A stretch of 64,000 nt of DNA from Rotaria sp. Silwood1 (GCA_905250075.1 CAJNOP010000180.1:277643-341642), one strand, 5' to 3'. Positions 23,438-35,429 are shown, numbered from the stretch's first letter. Notes: a model not told the origin generated them from the letters alone. Translations and numbers: made by a program.

Positions 23438-23860
23438 TCAAAATATTAGTTTTACATTTTCTGTTTTTATTCCTTTCGTATATAAAATATCTTCATGGCG
23501 TCTTTTCTTCATTTTGGGTATGGGCCAAGTTGAGTATGGATGCAGATGTGGAGTGTGGGTGGGTGTAGGTTGAGTGTGAAGTGTTGGTGTCTTTGTTCTT
23601 GAGTCAGAACCACATCCACTTGCATTCAGATCTACACGCACACCTCTTGGCAAGATATACCGTATCGGAAGAATAAGCAAAAGAATAGCAACGATGCACG
23701 CTACATCGTCATCATTGGCTCGAATTCGATTTTCATTATGTTCGTTTTCACTTCTTTGTATTCTTTCTCTGTTTGTTATCGTTATCTTTGTCCATTGCAT
23801 ACATTCGTAAGCGTCCGCAAAAATTGTAAAAAATCTTCCAAAACAATGTTTGGATGTCAC
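23438..23860 (-). CDS. Hypothetical 140-residue frame spanning a GT/CA tract
   Basis: The frame starts with MTSKHCFGRFFTIFADAYEC, has a polar Asn/Arg/Glu-rich part and then one hydrophobic segment (CIVAILLLILPIRYIL). It then reads through a degenerate telomere-like tract (TPTLHTQPTPTHTPHLHP) before the stop. The first 80 residues look more protein-like than chance, but I recognise no family. The low-complexity part argues that any real gene here is spliced or broken. Confidence 0.25.
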   Translation of the reverse strand: MTSKHCFGRFFTIFADAYECMQWTKITITNRERIQRSENEHNENRIRANDDDVACIVAILLLILPIRYILPRGVRVDLNASGCGSDSRTKTPTLHTQPTPTHTPHLHPYSTWPIPKMKKRRHEDILYTKGIKTENVKLIF

Positions 23861-24030
23861 GAATAAAATTCAGCACAATAAAAAAAATCTACACGCACAC
23901 CTCTCCTCACACACTCACATCCACAGCACTTTCAACATATCCACACCCAGATACTCACAGTAGCAGCTACACTAACATATACACACCAACTGGGACGCTG
24001 ATTCACATCCGCACTTACGTGTAAATATCG
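23515..24030. repeat. Two degenerate telomere-like tracts
   Basis: 23515-23592 is a worn G-rich tract (TGGGTATGGGCC...GTGTGGGTGGGTGTAGG), followed at 23608-23645 by worn C-rich sequence. 23886-24030 is a long degenerate C-rich tract (CACACCTCTCCTCACACACTC...). The degeneracy suggests old insertions. Confidence 0.55.
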
Positions 24031-24125
24031 AGCCGCAGCCTGATTTCTACCCTCATTCGCAACCATCCAGACTGAAACTCAAGCCAATAAATAAGTAAAC
24101 ATAATTACATCTGCACTATTTTTCA

Positions 24126-24306
24126 GTGAAATACGAATCCATCAGCAACGTCAGGGTGTAATTTATAAACAAACTTCGCAGCATTTCTGGTTTGTTTTTA
24201 TGGAATAGAAGAAGAATTCGAATTTCATAGATGTTGCGCTCCTTCAGCATTGTGAATACATTTGAAGAAGGTGTTAGTTTCGCAGCTGCATCGTTAATTT
24301 CAACCG
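24126..24306 (-). other. Exon-like open stretch, unknown
   Basis: Read on the minus strand, about 60 codons are open with balanced composition (VEINDAAAKLTPSSNVFTML... ending LLMDSYFTEK, stop TAG). There is no in-frame start nearby. A polypyrimidine-AG (TTTCTTTCAG) lies about 90 bp upstream. Possibly a terminal exon or a gene relic; no family recognised. Confidence 0.22.
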
Positions 24307-24492
24307 TACACAGAAAAGAAAATAAAACAATTGAGTTATTGCAATTTTTTTCCTATGAATTCAGTTTCATTGTCCTATATAATCCATCTGATCCAACCTG
24401 AAAGAAAAAAACGAAAATCGTTTCTTTTCTTTTCAATCTTTAATAATATGCTAATGCGCAAATAATCATTTCAAAAAGAAGCATCCATCTTG

Positions 24493-24660
24493 AGGGTGCG
24501 AGTGTAGGTGGATGTGGGTGGGTGTGGGTGTGCGTGTGGGATGGGGTGTGGGTGTGGGTGTGGGGTGGGTGTGGGTGTGGGTGTCGGTGAGTTGAAGACC
24601 CACATCCACATCCACTACCACACCCACGCCCACACACACCCACACCCACCCACACCCATA
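24493..24660. repeat. Telomere-like palindrome with CTTGAGGGTG edge
   Basis: Left edge CTTGAGGGTGCGAGTGTAGG, G-rich arm to 24591, spacer GAGTTGAAGACC, C-rich arm 24599-24660. Its right end overlaps the left arm of the fold-back at 24655. Confidence 0.85.
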
Positions 24661-26098
24661 GAAGCAAGTTTCTTATCTGATTAGAATGGCTACACCATGG
24701 GCTACAATGTTTACGACCTAGTTTTTTAAACCTCTATTCTACTCTTTGAAAACTCCATATTTAAAAAAGAATTGTGCAAAAACTAAGAAAATTATCTTTT
24801 TTGGGAAAACTTTTTTTTGATATATTTTAATGTTTTGTCTTAGTATACGTAAAAATTCAAGAAGAATTCGAAAGATACAACCTAATGATGACCAGAACCT
24901 ATTCAAAAACTCTCCAAGTTACTATGATTTTCAAAAAAGACGAATTGAAGAAAATAGAATAAATGAAGGAAAGAACAGAAAATGAAATGTCAAGTAGCCG
25001 AATCGATGCTTCTTAACTGAAGATGCCCCTTACGTATTCTAATACATCTTAAATGTATGTTGGCAAAACTTCGCTATAGACTTTCGCATGATGATAATTC
25101 TTAAAGCCTCTAATATCTTTGGAAAGTTATTCAACAAAAGTTTAGATCTCAAAATGCTACCGTACTTATGATGTGCTGTAATCGGCATTACTCCGATTTT
25201 CTTATCCTATTCAACTTATTTTCCATTAAAATGACGAGCAGTGATGTATATCAATGGTGTAACATATTTTGAAGAAATTTCATCTTTAATCTCCTGAATA
25301 TCTGTTTTCATAAACTTTCATTTACAAATAAAGAATTCGGTTCTATCAACGTTTGCTAGCATAAATAGTTCATTTAAAACAACGTTTATTTTATTTTGGT
25401 GTACTAAAATATTAGAAATTATTTAATGTTGCATTTGAAGAGTCTATTTAAATAGCTAAAGCCAAAGTATTTGTTTACAACGAAGTTACATACTAAAAAT
25501 TGAAGCTCAAACTGTACAATTTACAGAATGTAGCAGGCTTTACAAAGATAGAAATCTGCAAAGAAGTAAACTCATATTTCGATACAGACAATACAGGCAG
25601 AACGAACAAGTGAACACACAAACAACTAATCACATGTTTGACGACATGAAGGGTATGTAGACTAAACAGAAAGAAAAAATTACAAAAAACGCGTTCACCG
25701 AACAGGATAAAGCTGTGAAGAATCCTTTTTAACTGCTATATTCTGGTGAAACTACAAAAAAAACCTTCTCGAACATGTACAGGAACAAAATAAAAAATTG
25801 CTTATTAGCTTGTTTTCCTTTTGATGGAAGATGAGTTTTGGAATGTGTTTGAATAGGCTTTGGTAATCATTAGGTTCTATCTTTCGAGTTCTTCTTGAAT
25901 TTTTACCTATATTAAGACAAAAAAGTGAAAATATATCCAAAATAAAGATTTTACAAAAACCCTGGCTTTCGCATCTTTTTTTAAAAATACAAATTTCTTG
26001 AACAATAGAAAACAATTTTTAAACAGCAAATTGTAACCGTTATAGCCAATGGTCTAACCATTCTAATAAGGTAAGAAACTTGCTTCTATGTCTTGTCA
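24655..26098. repeat. 1.44-kb fold-back with about 330-bp arms
   Basis: 24655-25010 and 25780-26098 are imperfect reverse complements: CATAGAAGCAAGTTTCTTA (24657) with TAAGAAACTTGCTTCTATG (26073); AAAAATTCAAGAAGAATTCGAAAG (24851) with its partner near 25885. No transposase is visible between the arms. Probably a non-autonomous element. Confidence 0.8.
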
Positions 26099-27460
26099 CG
26101 AAAAGCTAGATAGATTTACAGTAATAGTCACCAATACATATTTTTAGTGCAAAGACTCTGTTCACATTAGAAGAAATTGTTTTAGTTTTAACAACTCTAC
26201 ATTTATTCGAATAACACCGTTTTACTCAGCTTTTCATGCTGATTCAGAACATAGTACTTTTAAAAATTTCAAAGAAAAGATTAAAAAAAAGTATTTTTAA
26301 ATCTTTCTAGGAAAAATAGTTCATCAAATAAAGGTTGATTTTTAGTCATTCAACTTTGCCAGCATTTTTCTCTGGTAAACAGTGATCGAATCGAAATAAA
26401 GATACATATATTGGTGATTAGTTTTTCAAGCTCTATCGAACCATATATAAACAAATGAAAAACAAATTTATTGAAATTTTGCATTTTCACTACCTTATTT
26501 TAAGAATCTGTTTATAAAAATGCGTAATTTTTCAATATTATAAAATAAGATATATAATTAATGTGAATGATTCAATCACAATATGTATCACAGTATATTT
26601 TTGAGGAAAAAAAACATGTGAATATTGATATTAAAACAAGAGAATGGAGATTAGCTGAAGGAAAAAAGCTTTATTGATACAATAATATATTAATTTTTAT
26701 ATTTTTCTTTTTTCTTTTTCGGTAGTAAAATACGAAATTAGTATTTCTATTTAATGAATTAATTATTGTGCATTTAATATTATAAAATTGCTCAAAGATA
26801 GTTTTCTTTTTTTTCTCAAAAACTATTGCTCAATCCAATATTTTCATGACTCAAATAAATACTTGTCAATTATATATATCATTCATTGTTTGATCGTCTA
26901 TTCATCGTATTTTTTCAGGCTCAGTTTAATCCTTGTTTTTTTCTATAATCCATATTGCTATTATTTTCAGTAAAAAATAGGTTAAATTTTCGAATGTGAG
27001 TTCTTCTTAGTAAAATTAAACATCATTTTATACTTTGCATTTGAAAATTTATCATATTTATTCTGAGATTAAGGTTGACATCCATCATTCGAAAAGAATT
27101 TCATCAGATCCAGAAAACTTATTGGCAGGGATTCACTATTTTAAAGATATTCTTTTAGTTTTATTTAGCTGCTGTTTTAAAAATAGCAATGTTCTTGACG
27201 TCATTTTAACATTTTCACGTTAATGCTGTGATGAGTAATAGAATGTATTGCGTTATGCATATTTCTTAGGCGTGGCTTTTAGTCATAATCGACGAAATGA
27301 CGTCCCAAATATATCTTTTCTTTTGTAGGTATCATTCGAAAATGCTTTTTTTCATTCCTCATGACGAATATTGCGTCGTGAACAAACGTGTACGATATGC
27401 ATGCCTCATTGATTTCAGTAGAACGAAAGGTTTTGTCATGCATTACTTCTTTAATGGTGA
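26099..27460. other. AT-rich intergenic stretch
   Basis: No gene or repeat that I can support; runs of A and T dominate. Ends at the promoter of the cysteine-rich peptide gene. Confidence 0.4.
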
Positions 27461-27468
27461 TCTACATA

Positions 27469-27477
27469 TATATAAAG
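27469..27477 (+). promoter_or_regulatory. TATA box of the cysteine-rich peptide gene
   Basis: TATATAAAG sits 103 nt upstream of the ATG at 27580. A start about 30 bp downstream would give a leader of about 80 nt. Confidence 0.5.
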
Positions 27478-27579
27478 ACGAGAACACAGCTGTATCATCA
27501 TAATCACTAACATTTTCACTATACATTAGATCGATAAAAAACATAATCTAATATTTATTGCTATTAACGAAAAAAAGAA

Positions 27580-27798
27580 ATGCAAAAGACCATATACATA
27601 TTTATTGCTATCGCAATTTTTGCTATTGTTTTATCAGTTTGCATCGCAGACGATGCCAAACAATCATGGGTCGACGACTTCCCCAGAATGTCTGAAATGA
27701 TTGGAAAAATGCGTGTTCGTCGTTGTCTTCGTTGTCCTTCTTCTTGTGGTTGTTCTGTTACTGGTCTTTGTTATTGTGGTTATGATCTTCAGAAATAA
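27580..27798 (+). CDS. Small secreted cysteine-rich peptide precursor
   Basis: A 72-residue precursor. Residues 1-23 are a clear signal peptide (hydrophobic IFIAIAIFAIVLSV, likely cut after CIA). Residues 24-48 form an acidic-to-basic propeptide ending in RVRR, a dibasic processing site. The predicted mature part (49-72) is 24 residues with six Cys in the pattern C-x2-C-x3-C-x-C-x5-C-x-C (C49, C52, C56, C58, C64, C66). This layout is shared by many defence, venom and signalling peptides; I recognise no specific family and assign no activity. A TATA box lies upstream, a 63-bp GT/AG intron (27804-27866) follows the stop in the 3'UTR, and AATAAA occurs at 27995 and 28015. The full set of signals supports a real expressed gene. 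Confidence 0.75.
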   Translation: MQKTIYIFIAIAIFAIVLSVCIADDAKQSWVDDFPRMSEMIGKMRVRRCLRCPSSCGCSVTGLCYCGYDLQK

Positions 27799-27994
27799 AC
27801 CAGGTATATTGTTTTACTAAGTAGTAGTTTCCATTTGAATTTATTATATATTCCTTTTACTTTCAGGAAATATGGTGCATCCATATTCAAAATCTTCATT
27901 CAAGGTTCTAACTTGGCATTGCTCAAGCCATCAACAAACACTTTTCACTTTTTTCGTTCATTTTTATATTTTTCTTTTTCATTTTCCTAATTTC

Positions 27995-28020
27995 AATAAA
28001 GATTTAAATATCAAAATAAA
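27995..28020 (+). terminator. Polyadenylation signals of the peptide gene
   Basis: Two AATAAA hexamers (27995-28000 and 28015-28020) lie about 200 bp after the stop codon, beyond the 3'UTR intron, in the correct strand. Confidence 0.55.
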
Positions 28021-29137
28021 GATTTGAATCAGTGTGATAGCTGCAACAAATATCATTCATTTATCTCATAATTAGAAAATGATTGCTATGAGTGTGGGAT
28101 ATATGCATTCATATATATTTATATATATATTGGTATTTTCACAAAAGACAGTAAATAAAAAGAGAATATTACATCATGTATACCAGTAGATTGAAGACTG
28201 AGATATACATAGAAAACACCAAAGGAAAAGAAAATGTTGAATATATTAACTTACGAAAATTCAGATCGTTAAAATTAACTTATGAGAGATATAGTAATAA
28301 ATAGTGATACAGAAAAAATATTAATAGTCACAATATATGTTAAACTTTTGAGAGTATTTGTGTTGCTTTGCTACTGTTTTTGATCCACGCTGAACATTAA
28401 TATTTATTTGTATCAACATGTATTTAAATCGATACTCCTTACCTTAAAAGCAATCAATCAATAAACAAATATTGGGACAAGATCTTTCAATACGATGATG
28501 TAATCGATCATGAAAATCCATAGAGAAATTTGATTGTATATGGAATAGTAAAAAAAGCAGTTACTTTTGTATATGTTATTTATACAAGGATAAATGAATT
28601 TCTTTCATTCATTTATTATCGAAATAGAACAATAAGTAATTCAAGTTTTCTTTAACATTATCTGATGAATTTATATGTAAATCGTCAAATACAACTGGAA
28701 CTTTGTCTTCTAGGGATAAAGCTAAAGTATCGTTATCATCAACATACTCCTACATCTATCTTGTCATTTGGCAAATCATCAACAAGTAACTCTCGTCGCT
28801 ACGCCTCACTTGACTTCCGACTGAAGGTATGCGTATGGAAAATTTAGGATGTCTTGTGAACATAATTCTTGAAAATATTAAAAGTATGCATGCATATTTT
28901 ATTTAATATTATTTAGATGATTCATAATGGCATATATTCAAAGCCTATTTTGAATAGTTTTTATGTCCAATGATCGTTGTTATGTGCAAGTTATAACAAG
29001 TACTTCAAAAGTTGATGTTGTAAAATCGTCGTTAATGCATTGTGATACTGCAGAAAGATCATGAAAAGTGACTTTTAAATTCATATTTCTAGCTCTTTCT
29101 GAAAATTCTATCAGAAGATATATAGCGATCTTTGCAC
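28021..29137. other. AT-rich intergenic stretch with one exon-like piece
   Basis: Mostly simple AT-rich DNA with an AT microsatellite near 28110-28130. At about 28700-28825 a frame with TPTSILSFGKSSTSNSRRYA and a donor-like AAG|GTATGC is more protein-like than its surroundings, but no partner exon or family was found. Confidence 0.3.
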
Positions 29138-29197
29138 CCACCCTCAGGAGGGTGTGGGTGTAGAGTAGAATAGACACAGACACTGACACCCACACAT
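29138..29197. repeat. Short telomere-like palindrome
   Basis: CCCTCAGGAGGGTGTGGGTG, a GTAGAGTAGAATAG centre, then ACACAGACACTGACACCCACAC. It shows the family edge (CCTCA) on its left side. Confidence 0.6.
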
Positions 29198-29867
29198 CGT
29201 ATTAGATTTGCAAAGTATTAACAGTCTATACGATGTAGTCACTAGAGCCTATCAGTTTGACTCTGGGCGAGTTCGAGTTCGAAAAATTTGAATTCGAAGT
29301 GCTTCTAGTGGTTACACTTCAAAATTTCAGAGTCATGGATTTTTCTGTTTCTCATAATGGTTGAACAGAGCTCAGCGAGTTACATTGGTAATAGACAGAA
29401 AATTCTGACTGTTGTAAAAAAATCACTTTTAAATATGTATGATATGTTTTTTGTTTCTTACGTAATCCTCCGAGTTTCATCCATCTGTGAGTAAAAAAGA
29501 CAAATGAATACTGCTGAAATTTTTAAGTACAGCCACATGGGATAGACTTTGAAAAAACTTGCAAGTCGGCCTGTCCACGTAACGGTACACCTTAGTGGAT
29601 GAAGTTGACCTACTCAATTACTCGAAACCAATATGATCATCGTGTAGAGCGATGTCGATAATATATGGAAATATACTTTTTATTTACATAGTTACGGCAT
29701 TTCTTAGAAAAAACTGCGCTACGAAAGAGATCTGTCTTAGAAGCGAGAAAAGTCAATGTTTATTATGGATTCTTATTTGAAGATTTTTTATATAAATAAA
29801 TATACCTTATTCAAAACCTCTCACCCCAACTAACGATGCTTTCGATACTCTACTCAATAATAGGGTT

Positions 29868-30390
29868 TGGGTGTGGGTGTGGGTGGGTATGGGTGGGTGT
29901 GGGTGAGGGTGAGGGTGTGGGTGTGGGTATGAGCGTGGGATGTGGGTGTGGACGGGTGTGCGTGTGGGTGTGGGTGTAAGTGCGGGGTGTCGGTGTGGGT
30001 GTGGGTGTAAGTGTGGGGTGTCTGTGTGGGTGGGTGTGGATGTGGGGTGTGCGTGGAGGGCGTGGCTGTGAACGTGGGTGTGGGGTGTGGGTGTGAGTGT
30101 TGATGTTCTCATTCAACTCATACACACCCACCCACACCGAAATCCGCATCTAATCTACACCAANNNNNNNNNNNNNNNNNNNNNNNNNNNNNNNNNNNNN
30201 NNNNNNNNNNNNNNNNNNNNNNNNNNNNNNNNNNNNNNNNNNNNNNNNNNNNNNNNNNNNNNNCTCATACACACCCACCCACACCGAAATCCGCATCTAA
30301 TCTACACCAACACCCCAAACTCATACTCACACACGCCCGCATCCACGCCCGCACCCAACTCACACCCACACCCACACCCACACAATCATC
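29868..30390. repeat. Large telomere-like palindrome with assembly gap
   Basis: G-rich arm 29868-30100, among the longest in the window; spacer GTTGATGTTCTCATTCAAC; C-rich arm 30120-30390. Inside the C-rich side is a 100-N gap (30164-30263), flanked by the same 47-bp segment at 30117-30163 and 30264-30310. Confidence 0.88.
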
Positions 30391-30587
30391 GTGCTCCCGT
30401 AATGCGAAATCTAGAAAAATTCACGCCAAGAATATCAATTCAAACAATTTTTTCCTCACAGAAATGTTTTTCTAAAAGTTGAAACAATTCCTCAAAAGGT
30501 GTTCTCCGATTGTTAGAACCTGTTTTGAAACGGTTTTAGTCTTTGTGAAGAAATTTTTCGAACTTTTTTGGGATCTCGCATCACTCA

Positions 30588-30650
30588 GGAGTGTGAATGT
30601 GGGTGTATGCATGGGTATTTATTTCACTCACATCCACACCCACACCCCTG
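30588..30650. repeat. Short telomere-like palindrome
   Basis: CAGGAGTGTGAATGTGGGTG, then TATGCATGGGTATTTATTTC, then ACTCACATCCACACCCACACC. Arms about 22 nt. Confidence 0.65.
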
Positions 30651-31695
30651 TAAACCAGACTACAGGCTGACTTACGAAAGTTAGCCTGACCTGCCAGGCA
30701 GACCAGGCTGAAAAAAGTGATCTGTTGGCAGTTCTGATAGGGATATATGACATTAACATTAGAGTGATCACATATGCAATAGTACAAATCAAAATTATGA
30801 TTAGTTGTAAAAAATAATCATTATGTGATAAGAATTCTCGAACATAAGTCGTTCGATCTTTGTGTAAATTCATTCAACATCGAATACTATGTTTCAACGA
30901 AATTATTGTACCGATTGTGTATGTATTGAACAAGACCCTATTAGGTGTAAATGGCAACACAATGTAGAAATTATATTCATGGAAAATACATCATTGATTA
31001 AGCATAATATATAACTGACTGAAACAAATATCATCATAATAATAGAAATAAGAACAGCATACCAAGCAGATAATGTACGCATCTTATTTCTTCTCTTATG
31101 TTATTCATAACATATCTTCATATAGAATTGAAAACAAATCTTAAGAAAAAACTTGATCTTTTGTTGAACGAGGGGCATCAGTGAGACATTCGCTTCATTC
31201 AACATTTTATTTTCATGAGAAAATTCTGTCATAATAGATTGTTGTTCAGTCGATCAATAATATTCGAGCACTTAAACAATTAGTTGTTGAAAAAGAAATT
31301 TCCAAAGAACATCACTTCTGTATTGTGTCAAATATTTCAGCTTGTTTGACAATTTCCTTACAAATATCATTCGATCTTGATTTAATATTTAGAGATGGAA
31401 AAAAATCATTTATGATTTTCAATGGATTGGAACTTATTATTATCTATTTTAATGAGTATTTATTCAATGACAATTCTTTGTATGAAAATAACATTATTCT
31501 AAACAATAAGTAATATTTCTTTCAAAAACTATTTCATATCGATGAACTTTTCATATATAAAAGATCATAATAAGATGACATGGTCATCTATAGATAAAAG
31601 AGAGAGATAGAATGTTAGTTCACATGTGTATTATATATATATATGTTCTTTTTCGTTATTCGAGATTAGTGTTATCGTCATTTACTATTTCAGAG
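30651..31695. other. Intergenic stretch with an unassigned open frame
   Basis: 31245-31512 is open for about 88 codons on the plus strand after a TTGTTCAG acceptor-like site (SINNIRALKQLVVEKEISKE ... then two hydrophobic segments, stop TAA). I do not recognise it; it could be a relic or part of the neighbouring F-box locus. The rest is AT-rich and empty. Confidence 0.3.
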
Positions 31696-33604
31696 ATGAA
31701 ACAAACAGAAAACGACAGTGTTTATGTTTATAACACGAATAAGAGACACAAATTACAAAATGAATGTAAAATTTTTTTTGTCTATATTAAGTTTTAATTC
31801 TTCGTTTATTTTTAGTAATAGGAAACAAGTCAGTTTTTTAAAATTCGTTTTATTATCTAGTTTTGTTTGATTTAGATCTTGTTTTGAAAATTTAGCAAAT
31901 GAAACAATTTATGAAATATTTCAATATCTTGATGTTTATTACGTTTACGAAGGATTTTTTTATCTTAATCAACGATTTCAAAATATAATTGTTAATAAAA
32001 ATTTTCTAATTCAAATAAATGTTTCAACAATGTCAAAATCGAATTTTGAACTTTATAATAAAAATATGATTGAACCAAATAAACATCGAATTAATTATCT
32101 TCGTTTATCAAATCAATTTACTATTGATATTATTTTCCTTCCAACACATATTATTTGTGATTATATTCAACTTGAAAGATTAATTCTCGATAATATCGAT
32201 GTAAAATATCTTAATAATATTCTTGAACATTTAACTTTTTTACCAAAATTACATTCATTAGTTCTTACTCCTATTGATTATGTTCAAGATACAAGTATCT
32301 TTTTTATTTCTATATTTTCTTTACCTAAATTAAAATCTTGCACACTAACCTATCGAACAAAATATGATGAACAAGCAATGCCTATTTATATGACTGATTT
32401 TAAAGATAGTCCTATTGAATATTTTGTGATCAATAATCGATTTTCAATTGAATCACTTAATGATATATTTCTTTGTCTGCCAAAACTTCGTTATTTATCA
32501 ATTGATTGTCTTGTTGGATGTGATGATCCAGATATTGATCAAGATCCTATTGTAACAAAATATTTAAATAATGTTTCTATTAAACTTGATTCAATCGGTT
32601 TCAATCTATTGCAAGAATTAATTAAACTTTTTTTTTATAATATTGAAATTTTACATATTTCAACAAAATTTGATCAAACATATTTAGATGGAAAACAATG
32701 GGAAGAATTAATTTTATCATCAATGCCAAATTTACGTACGTTTGATATAAGTCATGATGGTGGTACATATCATAATCAATTAACATATCATGATTTAATA
32801 AATCAATTTAATTCATCATTTTGGATTAAAAAACAATGGTTTTTTACACATCAACATGATTCACAAGAAACATTTGATAGTGGCCTTTTTTATTCAACAA
32901 ATCCATATAGAAGAAAAACTTATAGATTTTATTGGCAATACAATCAACAAGTTTATTTAAATATGCAAGAAAAGAATTTAAATATAGTTAAACATGTTCA
33001 TATATGTAGTAAACAAATAATAAATAATTATGTAAATTATTTTTCAAATGCAAATCAATTAACAATTGAACATTATTTTAAAACATCTGATGATTCAATA
33101 TCAACAACTCTTAATCGTATTCTTCCTTTAAAACAATTAACTAAATTAAATATAAAAAGTTCAAATTTTCCTTTTGAACAAATTATTAAATTAATACATT
33201 TAACACCTAATTTACATGCATTAAAATTAGATTTCTTATATTTAAATGAAATATATTTAAAATTAATTGAACAGAATGAAATTTTTCGATATGTATCAAA
33301 TACAAATAAAATTACAAATATAGATATTGGAGAAAAATGTACATTAGAAATATTTCAATTAATTATGTATTTATTTCCACAAGTTGAATATCTTAAAATT
33401 AGAATCAATAAAAAAGAAATTAATCAAATTATACGATATTTATTTTCAAAAACTACTAATAAAATACGTCGTTTATTCTTTTTGTGCATTTCACAAATAT
33501 CTAAAGTATGCCTTCGAGAATTAAATTTTTTAATTAAATCAGAAAACTTACTCAATGATTATTCTATTAAATATATTAATCGTGACTTATATTTATGGTG
33601 GTAG
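31696..33604 (+). CDS. F-box / leucine-rich-repeat-like protein (bdelloid expansion type)
   Basis: The main exon (31896-33604) opens with an F-box (NETIYEIFQYLDVYYVYEGF, then FYLNQRF). A long array of leucine/isoleucine-rich segments follows, with LRR rhythm (for example LERLILDNIDVKYLNNILEH, LPKLRYLSIDCLVG, LTKLNIKSSNFPFEQIIKLI), ending LYLWW. F-box proteins recruit substrates to SCF ubiquitin ligases; large F-box/LRR families are characteristic of bdelloids. A likely first exon is 31696-31765 (MKQTENDSVYVYNTNKRHKL), joined by a 130-bp intron GT 31766 to AG 31895; this keeps frame and gives 592 residues. A second acceptor at 31875 would restore the usual FENLANE before the F-box but needs another donor. 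AATAAA follows at 33661. Confidence 0.82.
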
Positions 33605-33660
33605 AAATTTTGTTGTTTAGGAATTTTTTTTTTCTTGTCTATAGTTAATAGCTATTTTTC

Positions 33661-33666
33661 AATAAA
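33661..33666 (+). terminator. Polyadenylation signal of the F-box gene
   Basis: AATAAA 57 bp after the stop codon on the coding strand. Confidence 0.5.
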
Positions 33667-34059
33667 TGATGCATTCTTTGATTATTATTTTCATAAGAAG
33701 AAGAGCAAAAAGTGGTTAACGATATATTCTGAAATATAAACAAAAACGTTCAGATCATCAATATATAAAACTACAAAAAACAAATTGTTAGGGATCAAAT
33801 ATTCATTGCTTCTTATTTTAATTATTTATATTTGAAGTTTTCTATTGAATAATAACTTTATTTTCGTATTTTTGACTGGTCACATTAGTTACTTGTTCCA
33901 ACTTTTCTCTTTGTTCATCTCAATTGTCATTGAAAAGTTTGTCAATAATCAATTTAATTTACTTATTTTGAGAGTGAGTGTGTTTTGTTTTAGAAGTTTG
34001 TAATTCTTTTATTTATTCGATGATTCTTATATAAATTAATATATTCATATAGTTTTAAG

Positions 34060-34126
34060 GGTAGGTGTGAGTGTACAGTATATAGAGGAAAGGGGATCAA
34101 ATACACCCATATCCCATCTACATCTT
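34060..34126. repeat. Degenerate telomere-like palindrome
   Basis: GGGTAGGTGTGAGTGTAC, then a TATAGAGGAAAGGGGATC loop (a variant of the AGAGAAAAG loop), then ACACCCATATCCCATC. A related G-rich half only occurs at 34475-34490 (AGGTGTGGGTGTGG). Confidence 0.45.
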
Positions 34127-34509
34127 ATTGGTTTTTTTAATAAATAGAAAATATAAAAGATATTTCACTATTACTCTATCACTTATTAGACACAAGAAGT
34201 TTTGCCTGATTTTTGGTGTGAAGTGTTCAGATTAAGGATTTTTCCATTTGAAGATGGTGGTGTTTAGAAAAAAGAATGTTCGAAGATTGAGTTCTGTACG
34301 AATCGATTTGATCAATAAATGGTATAATCAAGAGACAAAGATTATGCATTAGTTCATAAGTCATTGGATAGATAAATTATTTTGGAATTTAATTATTAAT
34401 TAATATCGTCTGAATTGAAGTCTGTCTCAATATTGAACAAATGATGTTATGCTCAACCAATCAATGTTTAAGATCTAGGTGTGGGTGTGGAATATAGATA
34501 CACTCGTTA

Positions 34510-35024
34510 GGGGTAATTCGGATCAAAAATTAGAAAATTAGTTTTGTTTTTATTCGCTCTCAATCATTGTACGTCGTAACAAGGTGATTTTTGGAGTACA
34601 ATTAGAACAAACTGTCCTCTTTCTAATGCTGAAAGAATTTTTTAAAAAGCTCCTACTGGAAAAAAGTTATAGTTAAAATGGCAAAAGACTACTCGTGCTG
34701 ATCCAAATTACCCCAAATGGAGTAATTCAGATCAGTAAGTGAATCTAGTTGGGGTAATTCGGATCACTCCAGCAAAAATGTATAGAACAAGTTTTTCCAT
34801 CTCATAACTCATTTTTTATCCATTAGTATATGGAAAAAAATGATATGGTTGGATAGCTCAAGGTGTCTTCTATGGGACCTCAAAATATCTCAATGAATGA
34901 ACGAACTGTTGTAATATAGTATTTACAACACTGACACCTCTATTAAGCAGTTCTTTTAAGGGAAAAATTGAATTCAGGGTAATTCGGATCACCTAAGCAA
35001 AACTTGTCGGGGTAATTCGGATCA
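34510..35024. repeat. Cluster of six GGGGTAATTCGGATCA motifs
   Basis: Exact or near-exact copies at 34510 (+), 34699 (-), 34719 (+, two changes), 34751 (+), 34976 (+, one change) and 35009 (+). Two of them (34751 and 35009) continue with the same CTCCAGC, so they form longer direct repeats about 258 bp apart. No open frame lies between. Most likely ends or sub-terminal repeats of a DNA transposon. Confidence 0.65.
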
Positions 35025-35429
35025 CTCCAGCTAAAATAGCTGGAGGCCACTTTTGAAATCTCTGTCACTTCTACAGTGCAAATTCGACTAGTACTTCTCA
35101 AGGAAAAGTCGTTCATCTCATTGTCCTCTATCTATACGTGTAAAATAAGATGACCTTCATTAGAAACAATTAACTATTTTTCTAAATAATCGAATCGCCC
35201 AAAAAAAGTAATTTTTTTTAACATACCCCACTCTCTTTCTCAAATTACTTCACACCTAAAATAGATCGTAAGTAAAAAAAATTTGCTGTTTCAGATGCAG
35301 AAATGTTTGCGCTACAAAATGGCATGAAAGAAAAAAATATTGATGACTCATACTATTGAGTTATACTGCCATTAATCATAGGACAATATATTGTTGTATA
35401 GTAAAATTTTCATTTTATTCAAGTTTTAA

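Noticed and set aside
29868..30390. True chromosome end
   Set aside because: The tract is flanked on both sides by non-telomeric sequence and has opposed arms, so it is internal in this assembly.
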